DNA of 64,000 nt from Parietichytrium sp. I65-24A (taxonomy: Eukaryota > Sar > Bigyra > Thraustochytrida > Thraustochytriidae), in NCBI GenBank assembly GCA_012862575.1, contig BLSF01000051.1, forward strand, positions 248,001 through 312,000. Direction: 5' to 3'. The notes under the pieces were generated by a model. The model made no database searches. It was given only the letters and a program-made list of their open reading frames with translations, and was not told the origin of the DNA. Position numbers and translations under genes: made by a program. Position 1 is the stretch's first letter. Each line of letters starts with the position of its first letter. Shown one piece after another: positions 40,652-49,727 of the stretch.

Positions 40652-41914
40652 ATGGCGACCCCAGTGTTGGATATCGATACCCAGCACAAGGAGATGATCC
40701 ATGATGCGCAGCTGGACTACTACGCAAAACGCTTGGCTACCTGCTCATCGGACACAACAGTCAAGGTGTATGATATTCTCGGAGACCAGCAGTCCCAACT
40801 GTTGGCTGAGCTGAAAGGGCATGACGGTCCTGTGTGGCAGGTCGCTTGGGCGCACCCAAAGTTTGGAGTGGTCCTCGCCAGTTGCTCTTTCGACGGTAAG
40901 GTGATTGTGCACCGCGAGCAGCCTGGTGGCCAGTGGCAGAAGATCTTCGTGCATGAGATGCAATCCTCCGTCAACTCGATCTCATGGGCTCCGCACGAGT
41001 ATGACCTTTGCTTGGCTTGTGTGTCCTCGGACGGGAAGGTCGCCATTCTCTCGCACAACGCTAATGACATGTGGAGCTCGAGTGATTTTGAGGCCCCCAA
41101 CTCGGCGGGACTCAACGCTGTTTCATGGGCACCCTATGGTAGCTCTGCTGGCAGGGAGCGCAGAATAGTCACTGGAGGGTGCGATAACCAAGTGAGGATC
41201 TGGAAGTCTGAGGACGGCAAAAAGTGGGAGTTGGATCGGACGTTGATGCAACTGCATGAAGACTGGGTTCGTGATGTCTCCTGGGCACCAAGCATCGGCC
41301 TTCCGTGCAATACCATCGCAAGTTGCTCGGAAGATGGCAAGGTCATTGTCTGGACGCAAAAGGATACCATCGCGGAGTGGACCCCTGTCGTTGTGCGTGA
41401 AAAGGCCGGCACCCCTGTCTGGCGCGTGTCTTGGTCGATCACTGGCAGTGTACTTGCCATCTCGGCCGGGGACTCGGAGGTGTCTCTATGGAAAGAGTCT
41501 TCAGATGGTAAGAGCTGGAATCAGATCAGCAATGTCAACGACGCGATTGCCCACCAGGCCATGCCGCAGCAGCAGATGCAGATGCACCAGGAGCAGATGC
41601 CACACCAAGACGGGATGCAGCAGGGAATGCAGGACCAGAGCTATGGCCGCCCTCAAGACGCTGGCTCGCAATATGCTCAACAAGGCGGATATGGACAGTA
41701 CCAGCAGCCTCAGCAGCAGATGCAAATGCAGCAGCCGATGTCTGCCCCTCAGTACCAGCAGCAACAGCAGATGCCTCAGCAGATGCAGCCGCAAGCCGGC
41801 TACCAAGGCTATCAGCAAATGCCACCTCAAAATGCTGGCTACCAGGGATACCAGCAGGGTCAACCCATGCAACAGAACATGTATCAGGGCGGTGCACCAC
41901 CAAATATGTACTAA
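40652..41914 (+). CDS. SEC13: Sec13 (COPII coat / nuclear pore) with Gln/Met-rich tail
   Basis: A 420-aa protein from ATG 40652. Residues 1-295 are the six-bladed Sec13 propeller: DAQLDYYAKRLATCSSDTTV, WAHPKFGVVLASCSFDGKV, SWAPHEYDLCLACVSSDGK, a VSWAP segment followed by VTGGCDNQVRIWK, HEDWVRDVSWAPSIG, and VWRVSWSITGSVLAISAGD. All are close to animal, plant and fungal Sec13. The protein pairs with Sec31 in COPII vesicle coats, with Nup145C/Nup96 in nuclear pores, and with the SEA/GATOR complex. Residues 301-420 are an unusual extension built from Gln, Met, Gly, Pro and Tyr (repeated QQM, YQGYQQ), which is absent from the roughly 300-residue canonical proteins. The whole gene is one exon. Confidence 0.95.
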   Translation: MATPVLDIDTQHKEMIHDAQLDYYAKRLATCSSDTTVKVYDILGDQQSQLLAELKGHDGPVWQVAWAHPKFGVVLASCSFDGKVIVHREQPGGQWQKIFVHEMQSSVNSISWAPHEYDLCLACVSSDGKVAILSHNANDMWSSSDFEAPNSAGLNAVSWAPYGSSAGRERRIVTGGCDNQVRIWKSEDGKKWELDRTLMQLHEDWVRDVSWAPSIGLPCNTIASCSEDGKVIVWTQKDTIAEWTPVVVREKAGTPVWRVSWSITGSVLAISAGDSEVSLWKESSDGKSWNQISNVNDAIAHQAMPQQQMQMHQEQMPHQDGMQQGMQDQSYGRPQDAGSQYAQQGGYGQYQQPQQQMQMQQPMSAPQYQQQQQMPQQMQPQAGYQGYQQMPPQNAGYQGYQQGQPMQQNMYQGGAPPNMY

Positions 41915-43473
41915 GGGACTGATCATGCTAGAGATTATGCATTCAACTTTTTTTCTATACAGAATTTTTCATGTGGTTTTCACTTGACTTTCGGGTATGG
42001 CGTTGTATGATTGTATTATTTATTCCCTCACTGACTGTGAGCTCAACAGCAAAGTCGGATTCTTCTCTTACAGCTCAATCTAATCGCACGTTTTTCTTCT
42101 ACGTCGCAGGACGCAGAGCAAGGCAGGTGTTTTGTTTTTTGCTTGGCACGACTATGACTCTCGAGTCTCTTGATCAGCAGATTGCAGCCTGCCAAACTAT
42201 TCCAAGAACTATTTGCAGGTTGTGGTCGCCAACCTGAGGCTTGCACATGAAGAAACAAATTCCAGGGGTCTCGGTGTGAAGCTGCGCCAAAGCTCGCGGA
42301 AATGGATACCACGCAGAGCAATTATTTAGATTTGTAAATTACGCCCCAAATCAGTAAGCGCTTAATTGAAATTGGTGAGAAGAAAGGACAACAAAGTCGC
42401 AAGTTCTACGGAACGGACGAACGCAGCAATGCAATCAAAGAGGGCGCGGCGCAGCAGTGTTGCGTGAATGTGCGATTTGGTAGCACCTGCCAAGAACTAT
42501 GCTTTTCTCATCCACTTACATGCAAGTGAAAGTTTCGTGCGAAATCCTAGGCTCATAAGACGATCAAAAAGTAAATGCACAAGAAAAAAATTCGTGCGGG
42601 CACTCGCCCTTCCGACAAGCTTCTACACCATAGCAAGGCTTCCCTTTTGGTTCCTGGGCGCGAGTCAAGAGTCGATATTGCGGTTTGGAGTAACTTCCGC
42701 GGTATGTTGGTTTTTAATTAAAACAAAGTTTGAAAAAAAACTATGAGATAGCGTATGATGACGGAGACCGAGATTCCAAAGTCCCAGCATCTGATAGTTT
42801 TAGTGAACAAGCACTTGAAAATGGAAAATAATTAAAAGCATAACTACTTCGTTTCCCTTTCAATGTTATCAGTTTCAAGAGAGGATCGACGCCAAGATTT
42901 GTGCAAAGATCATCATCAGGCTATCATAATTCTGGTTCCCAGTCACTCCAATCATCTTTGTATTCGATGCCCGGAACACTTGCTCCGCGCCAGATGAGCT
43001 CGATCTTCACGGCTTCACTCGAGTTGAACGAAGCCAGTATCAGAGCCTAACAGTAAACCACAAGACAAGACAAGCGAGCAAGAAAGAAAAAGAAAACGGA
43101 TGGCGTAGCCGCCTAGCTGATGCCAACGAACATTTTGGCTCAGCTTACTGACTGTAAGCTTGTTTCTTCGCTCTTGCCTTCCGAAGACGCTGCTAAAGCG
43201 AGCACACCCAATGTCTTAACTTTCTATTCTTACCCAGCTTACCTCTGTTCACAATCGTTCATCGGAACAAACTTGGTGAACTCAATCTGTAACAAACGCG
43301 GGTTGTATAACGATAACCTCTTCGCCTTCCCAAGACTTGGTCATGCATGGTCAACTTAAACCAACCCAAAATTCCGCGTTTATGTCCCTACAGCTGGCTA
43401 ACCCATGCGGCGCAATCCGTTGAGTTTCGTGAGTAGGCTAGAGGCTTTTTAGTAATAGTAGTATGATTGCCGT
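41915..43473. other. Spacer downstream of Sec13
   Basis: Mostly featureless AT-richer DNA with an ACTGACTGTGAGC motif at 42030. It contains one possible spliced minus-strand gene end at 42924-43192 (separate entry). No other coding signal. Confidence 0.5.
42924..43192 (-). CDS. Possible 3' end of a spliced gene
   Basis: The last exon 42924-43046 reads 40 codons to a stop (ending in an acidic, Trp-containing DDWSDWEPEL) after a strong polypyrimidine tract and CTGTTAG acceptor. An upstream segment 43149-43192 ends in a GTAAGC donor and continues the same frame across a 102-base intron. Further upstream, 43205-43275 looks exon-like (ACAG acceptor, GTAAGC donor) but its phase does not fit. No ATG was found. 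The family is unknown. Confidence 0.3.
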
Positions 43474-44705
43474 TGGGGCACAAGTGTGAATACAAAACGA
43501 AGAAACCCGCGAGAGCACGTGTTGCAAACTCGAAACTAACTTACACGAAGTAAGATTAATTCAATGTCCTTTGGGAATCCTCTTCATTTGGAAAGGAGAA
43601 AAACAAGGTAGTCTTTTGGAAACTCAAATTCGCACTCGCTGCTCAATATTTTCTTATTATTCCCGGCATTGAAGTTTCATAAATGGCGAGTGAGATGTCA
43701 GTCAGAATAAAATATTACTCAGAGAGGATTTCTCACTGGCTTACGTACGTACACAGTTTCTATCGAAATGGACTTTCGTTGTGCCCACTGGATTCCTGGC
43801 CCGGAATCTGTTCAAGACTGGCGTGGCTGACAAATGAAACCCCCATGCTAGCAGGATTCCATCTGCTCCCAAATTTTAGCTACGTTCTGAGAACGGATGT
43901 GTGCCAATCATGTTCTGAAAGCCCTTTGGTAAAGAAGCAATCACTTTCCGCGGCGCAAAATAGGATGGCGAATAAGACATGTTCAAGTAGAATTCTGTGC
44001 AGCTTCCAATGATTAGTGGCTTCGAGCACGTGTGACTCCCACTGAAACGGGCTCCGGAGGGCACCAAGTGCGAAAACAAAACGAAGAAAAGCGCGAGAGC
44101 ACGTGTTGCAGATTTGAAATTAACATACACGAAGTAAGATCCGTTCGATATCCTTTGGGGATCTCTCTGGCTTAGAAAGGGAGAAGCAAGGTAGTGTTGT
44201 AGGGAAACTCTCGAAAGTGCACAAATTCCCGGCATCAAAGTTTCATAGCTCGGCGAATAAGACATCATTAGCATTACTCAGAGAAGATTTCACTGGCTTA
44301 CGTCCGCACACGGTTTCCATCGAAAAGGACTTTTGATGTGCCCATTGGATTCCGGGCCCGGAATCTGTTCAAGACTGGCGTGGCTGACAAATGAAACCCC
44401 CATGCTAGCATGATCCCATCTGCTCCGTTTGAGCTGTGTTCTGAGAACGGATACATGCTGTATCTAAAGATCCTTTAATCAGAAGCAATCGCTTTCCGCA
44501 AAGCACAGGATGGCGGACGAGACAAAATTAAGCAGCATTCTTTGCAGCTTCCAACGCCTAGTAGCTTTTCGAGCGCGAGCGCGATTTCCAACCGAAATGG
44601 GCTTTAAGTGTGCACTGGATTTCGTGGGCCTGATTTTGCACACGATTCTCATCATCTCCCGATGCTCAAGAGCTGCCATATGATAGCTCGCATCCGTTCA
44701 CAAAA
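43474..44705 (+). repeat. Diverged tandem duplication, two units plus a partial third
   Basis: Unit 1 (about 43474-44030) and unit 2 (about 44050-44580) align along their length with small indels. Examples: both have CAAAACGAAGAAA, GCGAGAGCACGTGTTGCA, ACACGAAGTAAGAT, ATTCCCGGCAT, and CTTCCAA before the end. The offset falls from about 584 to 557 bases along the unit. A 56-base stretch (43798-43853 and 44355-44410) is identical in both, while the rest is visibly diverged. A weaker partial third copy follows at about 44582-44700 (CGAAATGGGCTTT, TGTGCACTGGATT). No unit has a coding frame. The array ends about 200 bases before the lipoxygenase start codon. Confidence 0.85.
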
Positions 44706-44899
44706 TCCTGGGGTAATTAGGGAACATGTAAGCATGCCCAAAACCTTTCTTCAACCATGGTAGTCTCGCTCTGCTTCGACATACAAAGAAGCAGGACCTC
44801 AAAAACTTTGACTGCATCGAAGCTGCAGACACCAAACGCAGAGCAAAAGAACCGAAGAAAGCAGAGAAAAACAACAACAAGCAAGAGACGAAAGTGAAG

Positions 44900-46588
44900 A
44901 TGAAGACCGCATTCGGTATCGGCGCAGTTGTCGCGGCAGGTGCTGCGACTACGACGTTGGGATTCACCATGCGCGGAAGCGTCCCACCAATGACAGTCGA
45001 AGACGTCGGCCTGTCGGAGGTTACGCGTAACCTGCAAACCAACCCACTTGCGGCGCTTGATCCGCTCATCTCCATGTTTCCCGCAGACAACCGATTTGAC
45101 GACTTTTCGAAGTACTTTTCGGCAGCGCAATTTGTCAAATTCAGCTCGTTTCCGGCTTTGACCTCGGCCTACGTCCCAAGACCATATGTGCAGGAGGACA
45201 TCGAGAACGTTCCCTGTGGAGACACTGCTGTTGAGATCCCGCTGAAGGATGAATTTTGGCCGGAACTTACGGAGACGCAAGTGAGCATTTATAAGTACTT
45301 AGTGTATGGAACGTCTTCACCAGGATCTGCAGATACCTGCGGAGAATGGGCTACAGGAGAGGACCCAACGGCTGTGCTCAAGGCTCGCACGTACAACTTG
45401 GGATCCACGACTAAGCTGCTCCAAGGATACGGGTCAGATGCCGAGTCCGACGCCACCCTCACCGATTTCGTTTTCTATGGCTTCGGTGCACATCTCGTTT
45501 CTAAAGTCAGCAAAGCAGACAAAAAGATCATTTCAGCGGCTGCTGAAAATGCAAACGATGTCATCTATGCAGTATATCTTTCGAGCATGGAAGCCCTCGC
45601 GACGCGCGAAGGCTTTGGCAAACATGGAGCGGATGCGTTTTTTGACGAGGACTACAACATCGTTGCGATTCGAAAAGAAGGAATTGTTTACTTCCCAGAC
45701 AGTGCCGAGTGGGAATACATCAAGTTCGTCTTCCGATCAAGTCTGTCCCTTCACACCACTGTCTTCGACCACCTGGTTGATGTGCACTTGCTCGGTGGAA
45801 ATTCTCTCGCAACCGCGAACTATGAGAACCTTCCTCCAAGTCACCCGATCCGCCTCTTGACCACGCCGTTCACGTACCGCGTGACATCTCAAAACGTAAA
45901 TGCGCATTACGTACTCGCAAATAGTTTTGGCTTCGTTCGCCGCTCGAGTGCCTTGACGAACGATGCTGTCATTGACGTTTTGGGTGCTGCGCACCAGAAG
46001 CATAAGGCCTTCAAGACTGTGAAAGAGCGTCTTCAGCAGATTGGCTCAAAGGATATTCCGTATGTTCAGGATGGCCGAGACTTTTACGAAGTTTTGGAGA
46101 AATTCGTCACCGACTACATTGAAGTTGTCTACCCAGACGGAAAAATTGAGTCTGATGCAGACTTGAATGCCTGGTGGGATCGTCTCTCAATGTTTTACGA
46201 TCTCCCAGAGCTTAAGCTGCCGAATTTGATCGAGTGCATCTCCACCTTGATGTGGATTGCTTCTGGGCAGCACAACCACGCAGGCAATGTGCAGGATATT
46301 TCATTCTCACCAAAATTCCTTTCGTGGGGATGGAAAGAAGGAGAGGCCATTGGCTCTCCAATGACTCACCTCGGCCTTTCTATACTCTCTGCGTCAACTA
46401 CCATTGATCAGCCAAAGATCGTCGAGGACTACAGCCACATTTTTGACGACAATACAAAACATCTCTGGGGCGAGCTCACTGCCAACCTCAGCGAGCTTGC
46501 TGCAACAATTGAGGAGCGCAACACGGTTCGACCTCGAGCTGTCTACTCCTTCTACCCGCCAATCGTTGAAACCGCTCCGGGAGTTTAA
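44900..46588 (+). CDS. Divergent lipoxygenase
   Basis: A 562-aa protein from the ATG at 44900 (a GTG six bases earlier is ignored). The N-terminus is hydrophobic (residues 4-22) and may be a signal or anchor. There is no PLAT domain. The catalytic domain shows WEYIKFVFRSSLSLH (271-285), a His-rich helix with His285, His291 and His296, LPPSHPIRLL (311-320), NVNAHYVLANSFGFV (332-346), LIECISTLMWIASGQHNHAGN (443-463) and a C-terminal Val562. The order fits the lipoxygenase ligand map (two His in one helix, His and Asn in another, terminal carboxylate), but the spacings are one residue longer than H-x4-H and H-x3-N if His285/His291 and His458/Asn463 are the ligands. The expected reaction is dioxygenation of polyunsaturated fatty acids. 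Activity is uncertain. Confidence 0.8.
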   Translation: MKTAFGIGAVVAAGAATTTLGFTMRGSVPPMTVEDVGLSEVTRNLQTNPLAALDPLISMFPADNRFDDFSKYFSAAQFVKFSSFPALTSAYVPRPYVQEDIENVPCGDTAVEIPLKDEFWPELTETQVSIYKYLVYGTSSPGSADTCGEWATGEDPTAVLKARTYNLGSTTKLLQGYGSDAESDATLTDFVFYGFGAHLVSKVSKADKKIISAAAENANDVIYAVYLSSMEALATREGFGKHGADAFFDEDYNIVAIRKEGIVYFPDSAEWEYIKFVFRSSLSLHTTVFDHLVDVHLLGGNSLATANYENLPPSHPIRLLTTPFTYRVTSQNVNAHYVLANSFGFVRRSSALTNDAVIDVLGAAHQKHKAFKTVKERLQQIGSKDIPYVQDGRDFYEVLEKFVTDYIEVVYPDGKIESDADLNAWWDRLSMFYDLPELKLPNLIECISTLMWIASGQHNHAGNVQDISFSPKFLSWGWKEGEAIGSPMTHLGLSILSASTTIDQPKIVEDYSHIFDDNTKHLWGELTANLSELAATIEERNTVRPRAVYSFYPPIVETAPGV

Positions 46589-48524
46589 GAATACTAGTTT
46601 TTCGGTGTCCAGCCCACAATAATCAAGTATGTATCACCAATTCAAATCAGGTCTCAACCCCGTTCATGCCTTCTGGGTTTCAAACTTGTTTTCCAAACTG
46701 TTGTTGGCAAGACACCAAGTCTTGGCCTGATGTGGTGAAAGAACATGTGCGTTTGATGGCACATGCCAAGAGTTTGCTGCAGACAAGAGGTCCGCGCTCA
46801 ATTCTCACAGAGCAAGACGGTCCATATCCTTTTATTCTCTTCGTCTAGCGCTTCCTGTTCTCGCCAAATCATCTTGAAAGACTTGATCAAGAGCAACAAA
46901 ATTAATTGGTGACCTAGTAGATGTTCCCATCTGCAATTCACAATCGGCGGCCACTTCAACCCGCATATGAATTGCTTGACAAAGTCGTATGTCAATCCCG
47001 CAGAGCGACTCGACTCGAGACTCTCAAGTAATTGGGATGCATCCCCTCAATTCAAGATCCCGTTCCGGTGTGTTTTATCTGCGAAGTCCGTCTTCTTGCC
47101 ACCCGCTCTCCTTTGAGTGCGATAGTGTGTCACCTCACCAGGTTCAACAGTCCAAAAACCAACACCAGAATCCAGCAATTGCTGACTTTCTCGTCTCAAA
47201 GTTTCCTTTTTAACAGTAAGTTAAGGGTTTCGGCGCTACACTCTTTCCTTGTCCATTGCAATCTACACGCTGCTCACTGCGCCGCTAAGTCAATCAACAT
47301 TGTCTTAGTTTCTGGAAGCACCACAATTTTCTGACATGCCCCATCTCCATGAACCAATCTCCAATTCCGCTCTGTAGTACTGGGAATTTTGCAGCGGAAG
47401 CGAACGACAGTGAGCAGCTGTAAACCCTGCGATAGTGCAAACTTCCTGTTGAGAAGCAACTGCACAATAAGCTTCAATTTCATTCAACCAGTCTGTCGCT
47501 ACTGTCGCTACTCAGGAGGCTCGTCTTCCTAATCAGCAACGACAGTAATGGTAGCGTATGCAAGCGACTATCACTTCGATTCCCCCTCCTGTTGCTTTCC
47601 ACAAAAGGTCTCAGCTGTTCGACTGCTTTCTTTTGTCAACGGGATTCTTGTACTAGTACTCAGCCGGAGTCATGATGAGTCATGGACTGATAGGTCACGA
47701 TTATTGGAACGAGTATTTTGAGATATTTTGAGACTGACACTTCCTTCTCTCTGCAATCACCTCCACACTGCAGACTACTTTACTCGTACTGCTCAAGCAA
47801 ATACCAATATGAGAGCGAAAGCCAACGTCTTATCGGTGCTTCTATTACCAGATCGTATGAAGTACTAATTTCTAAGTGACACATCCCCGTGGTCTTGTAC
47901 TGCATGTCCATCCTAACCGTTTGCCAAAATATTTGCCAGTGCAATGCAGTACATTGCAATTTTCTCAGTGCGAGAAGTAGGAAAGATCATCAACTTTTGG
48001 GATGAATCAGCACACAGCTCGCAATAGAAAACATGTAGACAGTCTTGATGAATTAGATACGTGGTTCGCCGCGACTAGAGCACGGCAGTTGAGGAGCTTG
48101 AACCCCCTTGCTAAAGTGCTTGGCAGGGGATTTTCTCTAGACGACGGAATGCAATTCGCAGACAGGTCATAACTTGTCGACATTTTGTAAGAAAACGCGC
48201 AGGTCCAGCGACTCAACTTGAAGACGCCAGAACGCCAGATAAGCTTCCCGCATCCTTTTTCACGGACTGCATGCCCGGTAACCGACGGTGGAGCATTCTC
48301 TCCGTCCGCTCGCATTGTAATCTGCTGGGGAGACAAAGCTGTGGCTGTTGCGGCCGCTGCATTTTCTTTACCGGTAACTTATAATCACTTTTCCCAGGAA
48401 TTGTTGAAGACCATTGCCATCTACTGGGATCGCAAAAGTGCTGAAGCGACCAGGTCGGCATCAAGAGCACAGAAACACGCCAGCTTGAAAGGACAGCAGG
48501 TCGGTCGCGGACATTCGGTGTGCA
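46589..48524. other. Spacer between lipoxygenase and protease-like genes
   Basis: 1.9 kb. It holds one candidate spliced gene on the minus strand (46798-47205, separate entry) and a further minus-strand frame with an ATG at 47483 (69 codons) that might be its first exon but does not join in phase. From 47500 to 48500 nothing is recognised. Confidence 0.45.
46798..47205 (-). CDS. Possible spliced small gene, 5' end unresolved
   Basis: Segment 47139-47205 (22 codons and one base, after a TTAAAAAG acceptor-like site) ends in a GTGAGG donor. Segment 46798-47045 (after TTGAG) continues the frame for 82 codons to a stop. The 93-base intron keeps phase. The joined product would have LLDSGVGFWTVEP, TYDFVKQFICGLKW and a charged end (IWREQEALDEENKRIW). 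Unknown family. The absence of a matching first exon keeps confidence low. Confidence 0.3.
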
Positions 48525-49727
48525 ATGCGGTCTCTCTCAAGCGCGGTGCTTGCCGCAGGATGTGTCGCCGCGTGCGGTGCAGGTCTCCGAAGCGACGTTG
48601 TGGTAGAAACGGCCCCGTTGAGCGAAGCTCCCGAGCACGCTTTTGACGCTGGCGAGTTTGCCGAAAGACGAGCCGAGGCAAGCGCGGACTTGGACCGCGC
48701 CCTTATCAACCTAGAGGATGCATTCCAGCGCTATTTGTCAGAGCTGAGCATCGAAGGACAGGACGACTATCTCCGGGAGGTGGCCGTATTGGCGCTGGGA
48801 AACCAAACAGAGTCTGACAAAAGGCAAGCCGTTTTTCAACGGAATCTTGAGATTGCGAGGTCAAAAAACGAAGAGTTTAGTCCCAACACTGTCTTTGGAA
48901 TCACCCCATTCTCCATACTCACCACGGAAGAGTTTGTGGGCAAGTACCTCGCGAGCTTTGGTAAGAGCCCTTTGGAGCCGAGCGAGCTGCTGCAGCACTG
49001 CGGGGAAAAAGAGTTGGAAGTCGAGCAGTGGTCGGACGATCTGCCAGAGAGTTTCGACTGGCGGGGCTTTGGCGGTGTCAGCCACGTGACGGGTATAAAG
49101 AACCAAGGATCATGCGGTGCTGGGAGTGTCTTCGCAGCAGCAGCAGCAGCAGAAGCTCACATCATTCAGACGTACGGCTCGATTGGTTACAGCGTAGACA
49201 GTACCGATATCTCCGAGCAAGATTTTTTGGAATGTTTGCCCGGCGACCAATGCACAGGAGTGTGGCCCCAGGATGTTCTGACCAGGGCAACCTGTCAAGG
49301 ATTTGCGTTCGAGAGAAAGTTGGGGTACGTAGGCAAGGACACCAACATGTGCCCAAACGTTCAACGATGGAACACAGGAAGTAAATACTGGGCCCGGCCG
49401 CCGGCAAACAAAGACGGATTTACAGCAGGGCTCCAGCGAGGGCTTGTTGTCACCGTTATTGACGGCATGCACCTGCAATTCTACTTGGACGGAATCTTTC
49501 CCTGCAGCTCAGCGCAGCAAAACAGTGCTCAATTGAGTCATAGCGTGGCCCTGGTTGGCTGGGAGAATGAGGTCGAAACTGCGGACGGCCAAACATGGCA
49601 GATTTTCCACGCCAAGAACAGCTGGGGGGAGCGGTGGGGACGCCAAGGGTACTTGCTGCTTCGCAAGGACTGCGAAGGAAGCGGTTCGCTTCTGATGTAC
49701 AACGCCCACGCCGGTGTGCTGCTTTGA
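48525..49727 (+). CDS. Papain-family (C1) protein with Gly at the catalytic Cys position
   Basis: A 400-aa secreted protein: signal peptide (about 1-22), a propeptide-like helical region (50-150), and a papain fold from LPESFDWRG (173-181). The oxyanion Gln194 is present in IKNQGSCG. The active-site sequence that reads CGSCWAF in papain is CGAGSVF here, so Cys25 becomes Gly200 (codon GGG, 49122-49124) and Trp26 becomes Ser201. The other catalytic residues are kept: His339 in SHSVALVGW and Asn365 in KNSWGERWG. Structural Cys are largely present. The frame is intact with clear coding character, so this looks like a maintained non-peptidase homologue rather than a dead gene. Function unknown: a carbohydrate- or protein-binding or decoy role is possible. 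Confidence 0.8.
   Translation: MRSLSSAVLAAGCVAACGAGLRSDVVVETAPLSEAPEHAFDAGEFAERRAEASADLDRALINLEDAFQRYLSELSIEGQDDYLREVAVLALGNQTESDKRQAVFQRNLEIARSKNEEFSPNTVFGITPFSILTTEEFVGKYLASFGKSPLEPSELLQHCGEKELEVEQWSDDLPESFDWRGFGGVSHVTGIKNQGSCGAGSVFAAAAAAEAHIIQTYGSIGYSVDSTDISEQDFLECLPGDQCTGVWPQDVLTRATCQGFAFERKLGYVGKDTNMCPNVQRWNTGSKYWARPPANKDGFTAGLQRGLVVTVIDGMHLQFYLDGIFPCSSAQQNSAQLSHSVALVGWENEVETADGQTWQIFHAKNSWGERWGRQGYLLLRKDCEGSGSLLMYNAHAGVLL

Noticed and set aside
43474-44705. Tandem units considered as a transposon or retroelement with terminal repeats
   Set aside because: No coding sequence, no terminal inverted repeats, no target-site duplication or A-tail; the units abut directly, as in a tandem duplication.
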